Assembly: GCA_024103275.1 (NCBI GenBank)
Contig: JAGFIV010000068.1
Span: 1-43,486 of the forward strand
DNA: 43,486 nt
Direction: 5' to 3'
Source: Flavobacteriales bacterium
Lineage (GTDB): Bacteria > Bacteroidota > Bacteroidia > Flavobacteriales_F > PHOS-HE28
Each line of letters starts with the position of its first letter. Position 1 is the first letter of the stretch. Below the pieces are notes generated by a model. That model was not told where the DNA came from. It saw only the letters and a program-made list of their open reading frames with translations, and searched no databases. The translations under genes and the position numbers were made by a program. Positions 35,104-43,441 of this stretch are shown one piece after another.

Positions 35104-36021
35104 TCACCAGGCAAACGTGGCGCCCAGTGCGCGGATGTCCTCTTCCAGGCCAGCGGCGCGCGTGGGCTGCACCCCCGCCAAGCGCCCATCGCGGCGCACC
35201 ACCAGGCTCTTCAGGTCCAGGTGCTGGTCCACGAACAGCAGTTCGGTTTCCGGGTAAGGGCCCCGCAAGGCCTCGACGATCTCCACCACGGACCAATCCT
35301 GTTCAACCAGGTCATAGGTGCCCGTAAGGCCGTCGGGCGGCAACAAGGCCGCCAGCGTATCCACCAAGGCCCGGATGTGGATGAACGACCGCCGCTGGCC
35401 TCCGCTGCCTCGCACGGTGATGCGCCCCTGGAAATGGGCCTGGAACACGAAGCGGTTGATCACCGCGTCGAACCGCATGCAGCGGCCAAAGCCGTGCACG
35501 TTGCCCGAGCGCAGGATGCACACGGGCTGGTTGTCGCCCAAGCGCGCCATGTGCGCTTCGCCCCGCAGCTTGGCATGGCCGTAGGCCGAGCGCGGGGAAG
35601 GCTTCTCCGCCGACAAGGCCGAGCCCACGCCTTCCCCGTACACCGAGGCGCTGCTGAGGTAGATCACCCGCGCCTTGGGCGCCACCTCCTCGATGGCGTA
35701 CACCACCTCGGCCGTGCCCCAGTGGTTCACCTGCTCGAACTGGCTGTGGCCCGCATCGGAGAACGGGGTGGTCACCTTGGCCGCCAGGTGGAAGATCACA
35801 TCGGCACCCGCCAGCTCCTGCAGCAAACGCCGGGAGTCGAGCACGTCCCCTTGCACCAGGCGCACCTTGGCGCCGCCGATCTTGGGCCCCATGAAGAGGC
35901 CGAAGTGGCCACGCTCCAGCAGGTCGTACACCACCACCTCATCCACTCGCCCATCGTTGGCCAACGCCGCGCACAGCTCCGCCCCGACGTATCCGGCCCC
36001 GCCGGTCACCACCACCTTCAT
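35104..36021 (-). CDS. NAD(P)-dependent epimerase/dehydratase (extended SDR)
   Basis: The 305-residue protein starts MKVVVTGGAGYVGAEL, a GxxGxxG Rossmann motif. It has IYLSSASVYGEG (Ser/Thr of the triad) and YGHAK (YxxxK catalytic pair), with DVIFHLAAK after strand 4. These are hallmarks of extended short-chain dehydrogenases acting on nucleotide sugars. The exact substrate cannot be given. Its start overlaps the stop of the upstream PAPS-reductase gene by 1 bp (TGATG), so the two are co-translated. Confidence 0.92.
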   Translation of the reverse strand: MKVVVTGGAGYVGAELCAALANDGRVDEVVVYDLLERGHFGLFMGPKIGGAKVRLVQGDVLDSRRLLQELAGADVIFHLAAKVTTPFSDAGHSQFEQVNHWGTAEVVYAIEEVAPKARVIYLSSASVYGEGVGSALSAEKPSPRSAYGHAKLRGEAHMARLGDNQPVCILRSGNVHGFGRCMRFDAVINRFVFQAHFQGRITVRGSGGQRRSFIHIRALVDTLAALLPPDGLTGTYDLVEQDWSVVEIVEALRGPYPETELLFVDQHLDLKSLVVRRDGRLAGVQPTRAAGLEEDIRALGATFAW

Positions 36022-36692
36022 CACTTGTTTGCCTTTGTCACCACCAGGTCGGTGTTCAGTCCACATTCGGTCTTCTTCAGCCCGTACCAGCGGCTGGTCC
36101 GTTCATCGTATCCCTCCATGGCCTTGCGCGTGTACGGCATGTCGCCGATGCTCAGGTAACCTTCGGCCTCCAGCGGGTGCGGCGGAAGGCCATGTTCCTT
36201 GATGTACGCATGGATCATCCGCGCGTTCCAGTCCAGCATGGGGTGGTAGCGCAGGCATCCATGTGCCGCAGGCTGCTCCACGTCCATCGCCCGGCGTGCG
36301 TCGCTCTGGTCCGCCCGTACCCCGTTGATCCACACATCATATTCCGCCAGCACCAGTTCCATGGGCTGCACCTTGTTCAAGTATGAATCGCGGTCGGGGT
36401 CCCAGCTGTACATCAGCTCGCCCTGGGCATTGCGCTGCTGGCTTTTCGGCACCAGGGGCCGCAGCTGGACGAAGTTCAGCCCGAGCAACTTCTTCAACGT
36501 GTCCCGGAACCGCAGCGTCTCCGGGAACAAGTAGCCGGTATTCACATAATACACGGGGATGGACGGATCGATCCGCATGAGCATGTGCAGCATCGGCACG
36601 CTGTGGCCCTGGAAGCTGGTGGAAGCGAAGATCTTCCTGCCCTCGGACTGGAAGGCGTGCACCCGGTCGCGAAACTGCTCGAAGGTGGGCAT
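36021..36692 (-). CDS. Phosphoadenosine phosphosulfate reductase family protein
   Basis: The 223-residue protein has the adenylyl-sulfate reductase fold markers ASTSFQGHSVPMLHML, YYVNTGYLFPETLRF and NGVRADQSDARR. The C-terminal KTECGLN matches the KxECGLH active-site Cys motif. It lacks the paired CC/CxxC cysteines that bind the 4Fe-4S cluster in APS reductases; the only other cysteine is in GCLRYHPM. By family rules this favours a PAPS reductase (CysH), reducing PAPS to sulfite with thioredoxin. No other sulfate-assimilation gene is in the window and the partner gene is a sugar epimerase, so the function is left open. Upstream lies a repeat-rich divergent region. Confidence 0.85.
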   Translation of the reverse strand: MPTFEQFRDRVHAFQSEGRKIFASTSFQGHSVPMLHMLMRIDPSIPVYYVNTGYLFPETLRFRDTLKKLLGLNFVQLRPLVPKSQQRNAQGELMYSWDPDRDSYLNKVQPMELVLAEYDVWINGVRADQSDARRAMDVEQPAAHGCLRYHPMLDWNARMIHAYIKEHGLPPHPLEAEGYLSIGDMPYTRKAMEGYDERTSRWYGLKKTECGLNTDLVVTKANK

Positions 36693-36788
36693 GGGCGCAA
36701 AGGTGGCGAACGGAGGTGGATCGGGAATGCGGCGAGGCGTGACAGAGGGTAACCGGGAGAGGGAGGTGGGGCGCGTGATGATGGTGAT

Positions 36789-36824
36789 GGTGAAGAAGGT
36801 GAAGAAGGTGAAGAAGGTGAAGAG
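36789..36824. repeat. 9-bp tandem array, ggtgaagaa x4
   Basis: Four units at 36789, 36798, 36807 and 36816 (the last ends gag), preceded by looser gatgatggtgatggtga sequence. Because the unit is a multiple of 3 it can be read through as codons, but it lies outside recognised genes. Confidence 0.9.
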
Positions 36825-36921
36825 GGTAAGGGATCAGAGAGCATGGATGATCAAGCACGCAAGGAGGGTACCCGTACTGACCTAGGGGAGGCATCCACCG
36901 GTTCCACTGATCCAGCCAATC

Positions 36922-37018
36922 AGCGCATTGGGCGCATTGCTGCTTTGGCGAATTGGCGAATTGGCACATTGGCACATTGGCACATTGGCACATTGGCTCA
37001 TTGGCTCATTGGCAAATT
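36922..37018. repeat. 8-bp tandem array, ggcacatt family
   Basis: Nine uninterrupted 8-bp units run from 36947 to 37018: ggcgaatt x2, ggcacatt x4, ggctcatt x2, ggcaaatt x1. Three more degenerate units (ggcgcatt, gctgcttt type) extend it left to 36922 with one base out of phase. It ends 44 bp before the start of the glycosylase gene. Confidence 0.95.
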
Positions 37019-37062
37019 GTCCCCTGGCCAACCAGCCCGTCGCCAATGGCGAACTTTGTACC

Positions 37063-37773
37063 ATGCTTGCCGATCGATTGTTGAAGGAGGTTTTTGCGTT
37101 TGACATCACCAAGGCCAAGTTGCCGAAGCGGATCGGGGTGCTGGACCCGTTCAACGGGGAACATGCCGGGCAGGTCCGCCGCAACGTGGAGCTGTTCCAC
37201 CGCCGGTATTACGCCGATGAGCAACCGCGCATGCTGATGCTGGGCATCAACCCCGGGCGCTTCGGCGCGGGCAGCACCGGCATCTGCTTTACCGATACCA
37301 AGCGCTGCGTGGCCGACCTCGGTATTCCCGTGGAGGGTGTCCAAACGCATGAGCCCAGCAGCGACTTCTTTTACCGGATGGTGCGCGCGGCCGGCGGCGC
37401 CGAAGCGTTCTATGGCCAGGTGTATGTCCAATCGCTCTGTCCGCTGGGGTTCACCAGAAAGGGGAACAAGGGCACGTGGGTGAACCTGAACTACTATGAC
37501 GACCCCGTGCTGCAGAAGAAGATCACGCCGTTGATGGTGGAGTGGATCCATGCGCTGGTGGCCACCGGCATGCACACTACCGTGGCCTGCTGCATCGGCA
37601 CGGGGAAGAACTATGCCTTCATGCAGAAGCTGAACGACAAGCACGGCTTCTTCGGGCGGATCATCCCCTTGGAACATCCGCGCTTCGTGATGCAATACCG
37701 GTACAAGCGGTTGGGGGAGTACATCGACAAGTACCTCGCGGCCTTGGAGGAAGCGTACGCCGCCCCCGTGTAA
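37063..37773 (+). CDS. SMUG2-like uracil-DNA glycosylase family protein
   Basis: The 236-residue protein has the N-terminal active-site segment MLMLGINPGRFGAGSTGICFTD (GINPG type) and the C-terminal LEHPRFVMQYR (HP-R/S loop) of the SMUG2 branch of the uracil-DNA glycosylase superfamily. These enzymes excise uracil or related damaged bases from DNA. Start chosen at 37063 because the in-frame extension upstream is only tandem repeat DNA. It is the first gene of a plus-strand run, with the ECF sigma gene following after 42 bp. Confidence 0.88.
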   Translation: MLADRLLKEVFAFDITKAKLPKRIGVLDPFNGEHAGQVRRNVELFHRRYYADEQPRMLMLGINPGRFGAGSTGICFTDTKRCVADLGIPVEGVQTHEPSSDFFYRMVRAAGGAEAFYGQVYVQSLCPLGFTRKGNKGTWVNLNYYDDPVLQKKITPLMVEWIHALVATGMHTTVACCIGTGKNYAFMQKLNDKHGFFGRIIPLEHPRFVMQYRYKRLGEYIDKYLAALEEAYAAPV

Positions 37774-37815
37774 CCTTTGGCGCGCGGCCGCGACATATTG
37801 GGAGCCCACCACGCC

Positions 37816-38367
37816 ATGGCCCACGACCCGCGATCCGAATTCATGCAGGCCTATGCCCCCTGCCACGAGCCATTCACCCGCTACTGCGCGGCGCTGGCCT
37901 ACGGTCGTTTGGACGCCCAGGACCTGATGCAGGACGTGCTGCTCAGCGCCTTCCAGCGCTTCGATGGCATCCGGCGCAAGGACCAATTGCTGCACTACCT
38001 GATCCGCGCGGCACGCAACCGGGCGGCCAGCACCTGGCGCATCGGCAAGCGGTACGCGGCCATCACCGCCGCGCAGGCCGCCAAGCTGCAGGCAGCGGGG
38101 GCCAGCGCGGACATGCTGGTGGATGCCGGCCTGCTCTACCGGGCCATGGACAAACTCCCCCCCGCGCAGCGCGAGGCCTTGGTGCTCTTCGAGGTCAGCG
38201 GCCTCAGCATGGCTGAGATCGCGGCCATCCAAGGGTCGAACGAAAACGCCGTGAAGACGAAGGTGAGCCGCGCCCGTGCCACCCTGCGCGGGTTGATGGA
38301 AGACCGCAGCGCACCGAACCACCTTGAACTGGTCCGTTCCATCGCAATCCTGCTCCTGTTGCCATGA
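37816..38367 (+). CDS. ECF-type RNA polymerase sigma factor
   Basis: The 183-residue protein (start MAHDPRSEFMQAY, 37816; an ATG 39 bp upstream is less likely) has a region 2 including DAQDLMQDVLLSAFQRF and LLHYLIRAARNRAAS. Region 4 includes KLPPAQREALVLFEVSGLSMAEIAAIQGSNENAVKTKVSRARATL. Its stop overlaps the start of the next gene by 4 bp (ATGA). That partner has the layout of a membrane anti-sigma factor, so this sigma factor is probably held inactive at the membrane until a periplasmic signal arrives (inference). Confidence 0.92.
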   Translation: MAHDPRSEFMQAYAPCHEPFTRYCAALAYGRLDAQDLMQDVLLSAFQRFDGIRRKDQLLHYLIRAARNRAASTWRIGKRYAAITAAQAAKLQAAGASADMLVDAGLLYRAMDKLPPAQREALVLFEVSGLSMAEIAAIQGSNENAVKTKVSRARATLRGLMEDRSAPNHLELVRSIAILLLLP

Positions 38368-39533
38368 ATCCCGCCGAAGACTCACCCGTGAAACTGGACG
38401 TGCTGCGCCAGCTGCCCCTGGAAGTGGACCTGGAGCAGGTACGCCGCATGGTGGCCGGCTTCCCGTTGGCCATGGGCGCACTCGCGTGGCTGACCCATAC
38501 CCTGAAGTTCCACCTCAACACCGTTCTGATGAGCACCCTCGGCACCTTGATCGTCACCGCAACCCTTGTCTGGCAGGCCGGACCGCGCACCACCGTGGAA
38601 GCGCCTTCCGCACCGGCACCACGTACCCTTCCGGCCGCACCCGCCATGACCGAAGAAGCCGCAGCACCCGCAGCGCTTCCCGTGGAGCCCACGCGTGCAC
38701 CGGCCGTACCAGCAGCCGCGCCGACCAACGAACCGGCACCTGAGCCCGTCCCGGCGCAGCCCGCAGTGGCCGCCGCACCGGCATCCAGCACGGTTCCCGC
38801 TGCACCTCAACCCGCACCGGTTTCCCAAACACCTGTCGCACCACGGATCGCCACGGGCAGCGAGCGCGTGTTCGACCTGCGCGGCTTCACCGGCATCACC
38901 TTGCTGGGCAGCATGAACGTGGTGGTGGAGCAAGGGGATTTTGCCGTGCGGGCCACTGGCGCGGCGCGGGACCTGGACCTGCTCGACATCAGGATGGACG
39001 GCCATTCCTTGGCCATCGGCACGGTCAAGCAGCGCAAGGTCCGGTTCTCCGGGGAGGTGCTGGTGCAGGTCACCCTGCCCGAACTGAAGCAGCTGACCAT
39101 CAACGGCTCGGGCGATATCAAGGCCTCCGGCACAGGGACCACCACGTCGCTTGAACTGCATGTGCTGGGCTCCGGCGCCATCCTGTTGACCGGCCCGCGG
39201 AAGACCGGGCAACTCACCGTCGCGGTGAACGGCTCGGGCGCGGTGAAGGTGGAAGGCGTGGCCGTTTCGGGCACCAGCAAGGTCAGCATGCTGGGCAGTG
39301 GGGATGTCTTGGTGGCGGGCAGCACGGACCGGTTGGAACTCTCGCTCAGCGGCAGCGGCGACGCGGATGTCAGCGGCCTGTCCATCGCCAAGGGCGGGCA
39401 GGTCACCACCATGGGCAGCGGGGATGTCCTCCTCAACAGCACCGTGCCGCTGTCGGTGGTCAACATGGGCTCCGGCAGGGTGCGCAACACGGCTGGCCAG
39501 GCACCGAACACAGACGGGAACGGCGAGGATTGA
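38364..39533 (+). CDS. Putative membrane anti-sigma factor with periplasmic GIN (DUF2807) domain
   Basis: The 389-residue protein starts with a short cytoplasmic segment (1 to about 48; LPLEVDLEQVRRMVAGFPL), then one membrane helix (about 50-70; LNTVLMSTLGTLIVTATLVW). A long Ala/Pro-rich linker follows (about 72-165), then a DUF2807/GIN beta-helix domain (about 168-375; repeated GSGD motifs such as INGSGDIKASG and MLGSGDVLVAG). The topology and the ATGA overlap with the ECF sigma gene argue for an anti-sigma factor whose periplasmic sensor is the GIN domain. The cytoplasmic segment is not a recognised zinc-binding anti-sigma domain; it has no HxxxCxxC. GIN domains have no established ligand. 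Anti-sigma function is inference; GIN assignment is strong. Confidence 0.88.
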   Translation: MNPAEDSPVKLDVLRQLPLEVDLEQVRRMVAGFPLAMGALAWLTHTLKFHLNTVLMSTLGTLIVTATLVWQAGPRTTVEAPSAPAPRTLPAAPAMTEEAAAPAALPVEPTRAPAVPAAAPTNEPAPEPVPAQPAVAAAPASSTVPAAPQPAPVSQTPVAPRIATGSERVFDLRGFTGITLLGSMNVVVEQGDFAVRATGAARDLDLLDIRMDGHSLAIGTVKQRKVRFSGEVLVQVTLPELKQLTINGSGDIKASGTGTTTSLELHVLGSGAILLTGPRKTGQLTVAVNGSGAVKVEGVAVSGTSKVSMLGSGDVLVAGSTDRLELSLSGSGDADVSGLSIAKGGQVTTMGSGDVLLNSTVPLSVVNMGSGRVRNTAGQAPNTDGNGED

Positions 39534-39686
39534 GCTGCCTACGCCTCAGCCAACTTTCAGGCGGTTTGGCCGGTGGGCTCGCGGACTTTGAGTGTCCTTG
39601 GCGGGGGCATCGGGCCTGGCTGCTAACTTGGTCCGCGCTCCAAATGACCCCTTCGGGCGTTTGGCTTGTATCCCATCCTCTTCGAC

Positions 39687-41453
39687 ATGATGCCACATCC
39701 CTCCCGCCTTTTTGATATCCTTGACCGCCAGCTCGCCGAATACCCGCAGGAGGTCTGCATTGCCGCCAAGCAAAAGGGCACCTGGTACAACTACACCACG
39801 GCCGATGTGGTGAAGACCGCCGAACAGTTGGCCATGGGCCTGATCAGCCTGGGCGTGAAGCCGGGGGACCGGGTGGCCATGGCCAGCGGCAACCGCAACG
39901 AATGGTGCATCGTGGACCAGGCCCTGCTGCGCATCGGGGCCGTCAGCGTGCCCATCTATCCCACCAGCAGCGCGGAAGACTACGCCTACATCCTCAGTCA
40001 CGCCGGGGTGCGGATCTTCTTCGCCAGCAACCAGGAACTGCACGACAAGGCCGAGGTGGCCGCGCGCGGCGTGCCGGGGATGAAGTACATCTACACCTTC
40101 GACCACCTGGACGGCATCCCGCACTGGAGCATGCTGCTGGCCAAGGATGAGGCGCTGCGGCCGAAATTGGAGGAGTACAAGGCCGGCGTGAAGGGCAGCG
40201 ACCTGTGTACGATCATTTATACCAGCGGCACCACGGGCAAGCCCAAGGGCGTGATGCTGACCCACCACAACGTGTTGAGCAATGCCGAGGCCAGCGCGGA
40301 GCGCCTGCCGGTGGAGGTGGGTGTCCGGTGCGTGAGCTTCCTGCCCTTGTGCCACATCTACGAGCGCATGCTGATGTACCTGTACCAGCGCACGGGCATG
40401 AACATCCATTTCATCGAGACATTGGACGACCTGGGCGCGAAGATCAAGGAGGTGCGCCCGCACGTCTTCACCGCAGTACCCCGCTTGTTGGAGAAGATCT
40501 ATGAGTCCATCCTCTCCAAGGGGCACGCGCTCACGGGCTTCAAGCGGTGGATGTTCGACCTTTCGCTGAAGGTGGGCGAGGAATACGACGTGCATGGAAA
40601 GAGCGCCTGGTACAAGGCGAAGCTGGCCCTGGTGCGCAAGCTCGTCTTCAGCAAATGGCGGGAGGCCTTGGGCAACGAGGTGCTGTGCGTGGCCAGCGGC
40701 AGCGCGGCGCTCAACCCCCGGCTGGCGCGGATCTTCAATGCGGCGGGCATCCCGGTGATGGAAGGGTACGGGCTCACGGAGACCTCGCCGGTGATCAGCG
40801 TGAACGATGCCCGCAACGACGGGCTGCGCTTCGGCAGCGTGGGCAAGCCCATCCGGAATGTGGAAGTGAAGATCGCCGCCGACGGCGAGATCATCGTCAA
40901 GGGGCCCAACATCATGGTAGGCTACTACAAGGACCCGGGGAAGACCGCAGAGGTGCTGGAGCCCGATGGCTGGCTGCACACCGGCGACATCGGGCGGCTG
41001 GACGCGGACGGGTTCCTGTACATCACGGACAGGAAGAAGGAAATGTTCAAGACCAGCGGGGGCAAATACGTGGCGCCCCAGGTGATCGAGAACCAGTTGC
41101 GCGCATCCCGCTTCATCGAGCAGGCCATGGTGATCGGGGAGAACCGCAAGTTCCCCGCCGCCCTCATCGTGCCCAACTTCGCATTCCTGAAGGAGTACTG
41201 TGCGTTGAAGGGCATCCCCTACACCAGTGCCGAAGAAGTGGTGAAGGACAAGCGCATCATCGACCGTGTGCAGCTGGAGGTGGATGAGGCAAACAAGGGC
41301 CTCGGCCACTGGGAGCAAGTGAAGAAGTTTGCCCTGCTCCCGCATGATTGGACCATTGAAGGAGGCGAGTTCACCCCCAGCCTGAAGCTGCGCCGCAAGC
41401 CCATCCTCGCGAAGTATGCGGACGCGGTGGAAGGCATTTACGCTGGCACCTGA
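39687..41453 (+). CDS. Long-chain fatty-acid–CoA ligase (AMP-forming)
   Basis: The 588-residue protein (ATG at 39687; the next codon is also ATG, and a TTG lies 21 bp upstream) is an ANL-superfamily enzyme. It has the P-loop TIIYTSGTTGKPKGVML (about 180-196), YGLTETSP (about 361), the TGDIG hinge region with ITDRKKEMFKTSGGKYV, and the C-terminal Lys in FTPSLKLRRKPI. The FLPLCHIYERM segment is typical of long-chain acyl-CoA synthetases of the FadD15/ACSL type. It activates fatty acids to acyl-CoA for breakdown or lipid synthesis. Intergenic spacing of 153 bp to the GIN gene suggests its own promoter. Confidence 0.95.
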   Translation: MMPHPSRLFDILDRQLAEYPQEVCIAAKQKGTWYNYTTADVVKTAEQLAMGLISLGVKPGDRVAMASGNRNEWCIVDQALLRIGAVSVPIYPTSSAEDYAYILSHAGVRIFFASNQELHDKAEVAARGVPGMKYIYTFDHLDGIPHWSMLLAKDEALRPKLEEYKAGVKGSDLCTIIYTSGTTGKPKGVMLTHHNVLSNAEASAERLPVEVGVRCVSFLPLCHIYERMLMYLYQRTGMNIHFIETLDDLGAKIKEVRPHVFTAVPRLLEKIYESILSKGHALTGFKRWMFDLSLKVGEEYDVHGKSAWYKAKLALVRKLVFSKWREALGNEVLCVASGSAALNPRLARIFNAAGIPVMEGYGLTETSPVISVNDARNDGLRFGSVGKPIRNVEVKIAADGEIIVKGPNIMVGYYKDPGKTAEVLEPDGWLHTGDIGRLDADGFLYITDRKKEMFKTSGGKYVAPQVIENQLRASRFIEQAMVIGENRKFPAALIVPNFAFLKEYCALKGIPYTSAEEVVKDKRIIDRVQLEVDEANKGLGHWEQVKKFALLPHDWTIEGGEFTPSLKLRRKPILAKYADAVEGIYAGT

Positions 41454-41493
41454 AAAACCCATTCCGACAACGTACCACCCAAAACCACCATCG

Positions 41494-41886
41494 ATGCGCA
41501 AATCCATCCTTATCGCGGCGGCCCTGCTCACGCTGGGCGGATGCAAAAAAGAACCTGGTGAAGGCGGCAAGGCCGAGATCCGGGGCGTGGTGATGCGCCA
41601 GGACGTTACGGCCACAGGCGCACCACAGCCTAACCGGCCGGCCTATCCCTACCAGGACACGCGCGTATTCATCGTATACGGCGACCACGATTTCCATGAT
41701 GACGATGTGCGCACCGGTCCCGATGGCCAGTACGTGTTCCGATGGCTGCGCAAGGGCGACTACACCGTGTACACCTTCGGGGAGTGTGACTGCCCCGGCA
41801 AGACGGAAGTGGTGTCGCAGAAGGTCTCCATCAGCGGTCGCAAGGACGTGGTGACCGTGCCTACCCTTACCGTGAAGAACTTCTGA
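41494..41886 (+). CDS. Small lipoprotein with carboxypeptidase-regulatory-like beta fold
   Basis: From the ATG at 41494 the 130-residue protein starts MRKSILIAAALLTLGGCKKE, a lipoprotein signal with lipobox LGGC (lipidated Cys at residue 17). The rest is a single beta-sandwich-like segment with the GPDGQYVFRWLRKGDYTVYTF pattern seen in carboxypeptidase-regulatory/SdrD_B-like domains. A GECDCPGK motif gives two further cysteines. Function unknown. It sits 5 bp upstream of the DUF2490 gene and probably shares its transcript with the SCO gene. Confidence 0.85.
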   Translation: MRKSILIAAALLTLGGCKKEPGEGGKAEIRGVVMRQDVTATGAPQPNRPAYPYQDTRVFIVYGDHDFHDDDVRTGPDGQYVFRWLRKGDYTVYTFGECDCPGKTEVVSQKVSISGRKDVVTVPTLTVKNF

Positions 41887-41891
41887 CGCCG

Positions 41892-42605
41892 ATGCGGGTG
41901 CTCCTGGCAGCAGCATGGGCCGCGCTGGCGGCAGGGGCCGTCATGGCCCAGCCCGGCGAAGGCAGCCGGCCAGGGACCGACGTGCAATTCTGGCCCAGCT
42001 TGAGCGCCGAAATCAAGCCGTTCCGGCGGAAAGACGCCAAGGACACGCAGATGCGCTTCTTCCGCGACCTGCGTGCCTCGGGGGAACTGGGGTGGAAGTT
42101 CAACGAAGGCGCCGCACAGTTGAAGCAGTTCAACATCGATGCCGGTATCAGCTACCCCTTGTTCAAGTTCATGCGCTTGGGTGCCGAATACCGGTACAGC
42201 ATCCGCGACCGGTACACCACCAACCGCCACCGGTTGGACCTGCAACTTTGGCTGAAGCACAAATTCGACAGGCTACAGGCCGACTACCGCTTCGAGTACG
42301 AGCACTCGTTCCGGGATGTGCGGAAGTTGCGAACTTTGTTGCGCAACCGGGCCGGGCTGGGCTACAACATCCCGAACTGGAAACTGGACCCGCAAGTGCG
42401 CGTGGAAGCCTTCACGGCACTGCACTACACCGGGAACAGGCTGGTAGGCATGCGTTATGACCTGGGCACGGAGGTGAACCTGAACAAAAGGAAGACCCGC
42501 AGCATGGAGATCGCCGTCCGCCACGACCGTGAAATGGGCATCGCCAGTCCGGAGCATGCATGGGTCTTGGTGGTTGAGCTGGCAAATACATTCAAGCAAA
42601 AGTGA
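41892..42605 (+). CDS. DUF2490 outer-membrane beta-barrel-like protein
   Basis: The 237-residue protein has a signal peptide (about 1-19, ending VMAQ). The body alternates basic/aromatic beta-strands (FWPSLSAEIKPF, LGAEYRYSIRDRYT, DYRFEYEHSFRD), consistent with the DUF2490 family of predicted small outer-membrane barrels. The family has no assigned function. Its stop overlaps the GTG start of the SCO gene by 4 bp (GTGA), so the two are translationally coupled. Confidence 0.85.
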   Translation: MRVLLAAAWAALAAGAVMAQPGEGSRPGTDVQFWPSLSAEIKPFRRKDAKDTQMRFFRDLRASGELGWKFNEGAAQLKQFNIDAGISYPLFKFMRLGAEYRYSIRDRYTTNRHRLDLQLWLKHKFDRLQADYRFEYEHSFRDVRKLRTLLRNRAGLGYNIPNWKLDPQVRVEAFTALHYTGNRLVGMRYDLGTEVNLNKRKTRSMEIAVRHDREMGIASPEHAWVLVVELANTFKQK

Positions 42606-43267
42606 AGGACGCTCCCTACATACGGGCCGGCATCGTACTGGCCATCTTCGCGGTGGCGGTGGGCATCGGCTACTACCTGATCAAGCCGTCGGATGAGCTA
42701 CCGATCTATCATCCCTCGCAGTTGGACCCGCGGCTGGTGGATGCCTCCGTCCGGAGCGAAAAGGGCGAGCACCACATCAAGCCATTCCGCCTCGTCGACC
42801 AGAACGGGGACAGCCTTTTCCTCTCCGACGTGCAAGGCAAGGTGCTGCTCACCGATTTCTTCTTCACCACCTGCGGCACCATCTGCCCCAAAATGAGCAG
42901 CCAACTGGCCCGCGTTCAGGAAGAGTTTGCCGATGACGACCGGGTGCTGCTCCTCTCCCATTCCGTCACCCCGGGCGCCGACTCGGTGCCGGTGCTGCAC
43001 GCCTATGCGGAACGGTACGGCGTGGACCACCGCCGTTGGCGGCTGCTGACCGGTGACCGCAAGCAGATCTACGACCTGGCCCGCACCAGCTATTTCGCCG
43101 TGATGGACGAAGGGGACGGCGGGCCCGACGACTTCGTGCATACGGAGAACTTCGTCCTGGTGGACCCGCAGGGCCGCATACGCGGGTTCTACGACGGCAC
43201 CAAGGCCAAGGAAGTGGACCAGGCCATGAAGGACATGCACAAATTGCTGAAGGAGATGAAGGGATAG
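42602..43267 (+). CDS. SCO1/SenC-family copper/thiol protein
   Basis: The 221-residue protein starts at a GTG (42602) overlapping the upstream TGA; no suitable ATG lies nearby. One N-terminal membrane helix (about 8-26) anchors a periplasmic thioredoxin-like domain. The metal-binding CxxxC is in FTTCGTICPKM (about 96-106) and the distal His is in FVHTENFVLVD (about 178). SCO proteins deliver copper to the CuA site of cytochrome c oxidase or act as thiol reductases. Cytochrome oxidase genes are not in the window, so the client is not shown. Confidence 0.93.
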   Translation: MKDAPYIRAGIVLAIFAVAVGIGYYLIKPSDELPIYHPSQLDPRLVDASVRSEKGEHHIKPFRLVDQNGDSLFLSDVQGKVLLTDFFFTTCGTICPKMSSQLARVQEEFADDDRVLLLSHSVTPGADSVPVLHAYAERYGVDHRRWRLLTGDRKQIYDLARTSYFAVMDEGDGGPDDFVHTENFVLVDPQGRIRGFYDGTKAKEVDQAMKDMHKLLKEMKG

Positions 43268-43283
43268 GGTGGCCTTTTGTGGG

Positions 43284-43380
43284 TAGTTGTCAGTTGCCAG
43301 TTGCCAGTTGTCAGTTGCCAGTTGTCAGTTGTCAGTTGCCAGTTGTCAGTTGCCAGTTGCCAGTTGCCAGTTGCCAGTTC
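43284..43380. repeat. 7-bp tandem array, cagttgc/cagttgt
   Basis: Twelve uninterrupted units of cagttgy run from 43291 to 43374, flanked by a tagttgt unit on the left and a truncated cagttc on the right. The last base alternates between c and t. The array begins 17 bp after the SCO stop. Confidence 0.96.
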
Positions 43381-43441
43381 GTGAGCCGTGGTACGTAGGA
43401 TGCAGTTCCTTGCTGTTGCCGTGGCGATTGCCTTCGGCATG

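Larger units (their letters stand above)
36693..37062. other. Repeat-rich divergent intergenic region
   Basis: This 370-bp gap lies between the divergent PAPS-reductase and uracil-DNA glycosylase genes. It contains two different short tandem arrays (36789-36824, unit 9 bp; 36922-37018, unit 8 bp) and no credible gene. A reading frame running through the 8-bp array into the downstream gene encodes only low-complexity sequence. Confidence 0.7.

Noticed and set aside
39546-41615. 689-codon minus-strand frame opposite the acyl-CoA ligase
   Set aside because: Antisense shadow; the plus strand encodes a complete, motif-bearing ligase.
43189-43440. Open frame encoding repeated NWQLTT on the minus strand at the right end
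   Set aside because: The repetition is simply the 7-bp tandem DNA array read in frame; nothing suggests a gene.
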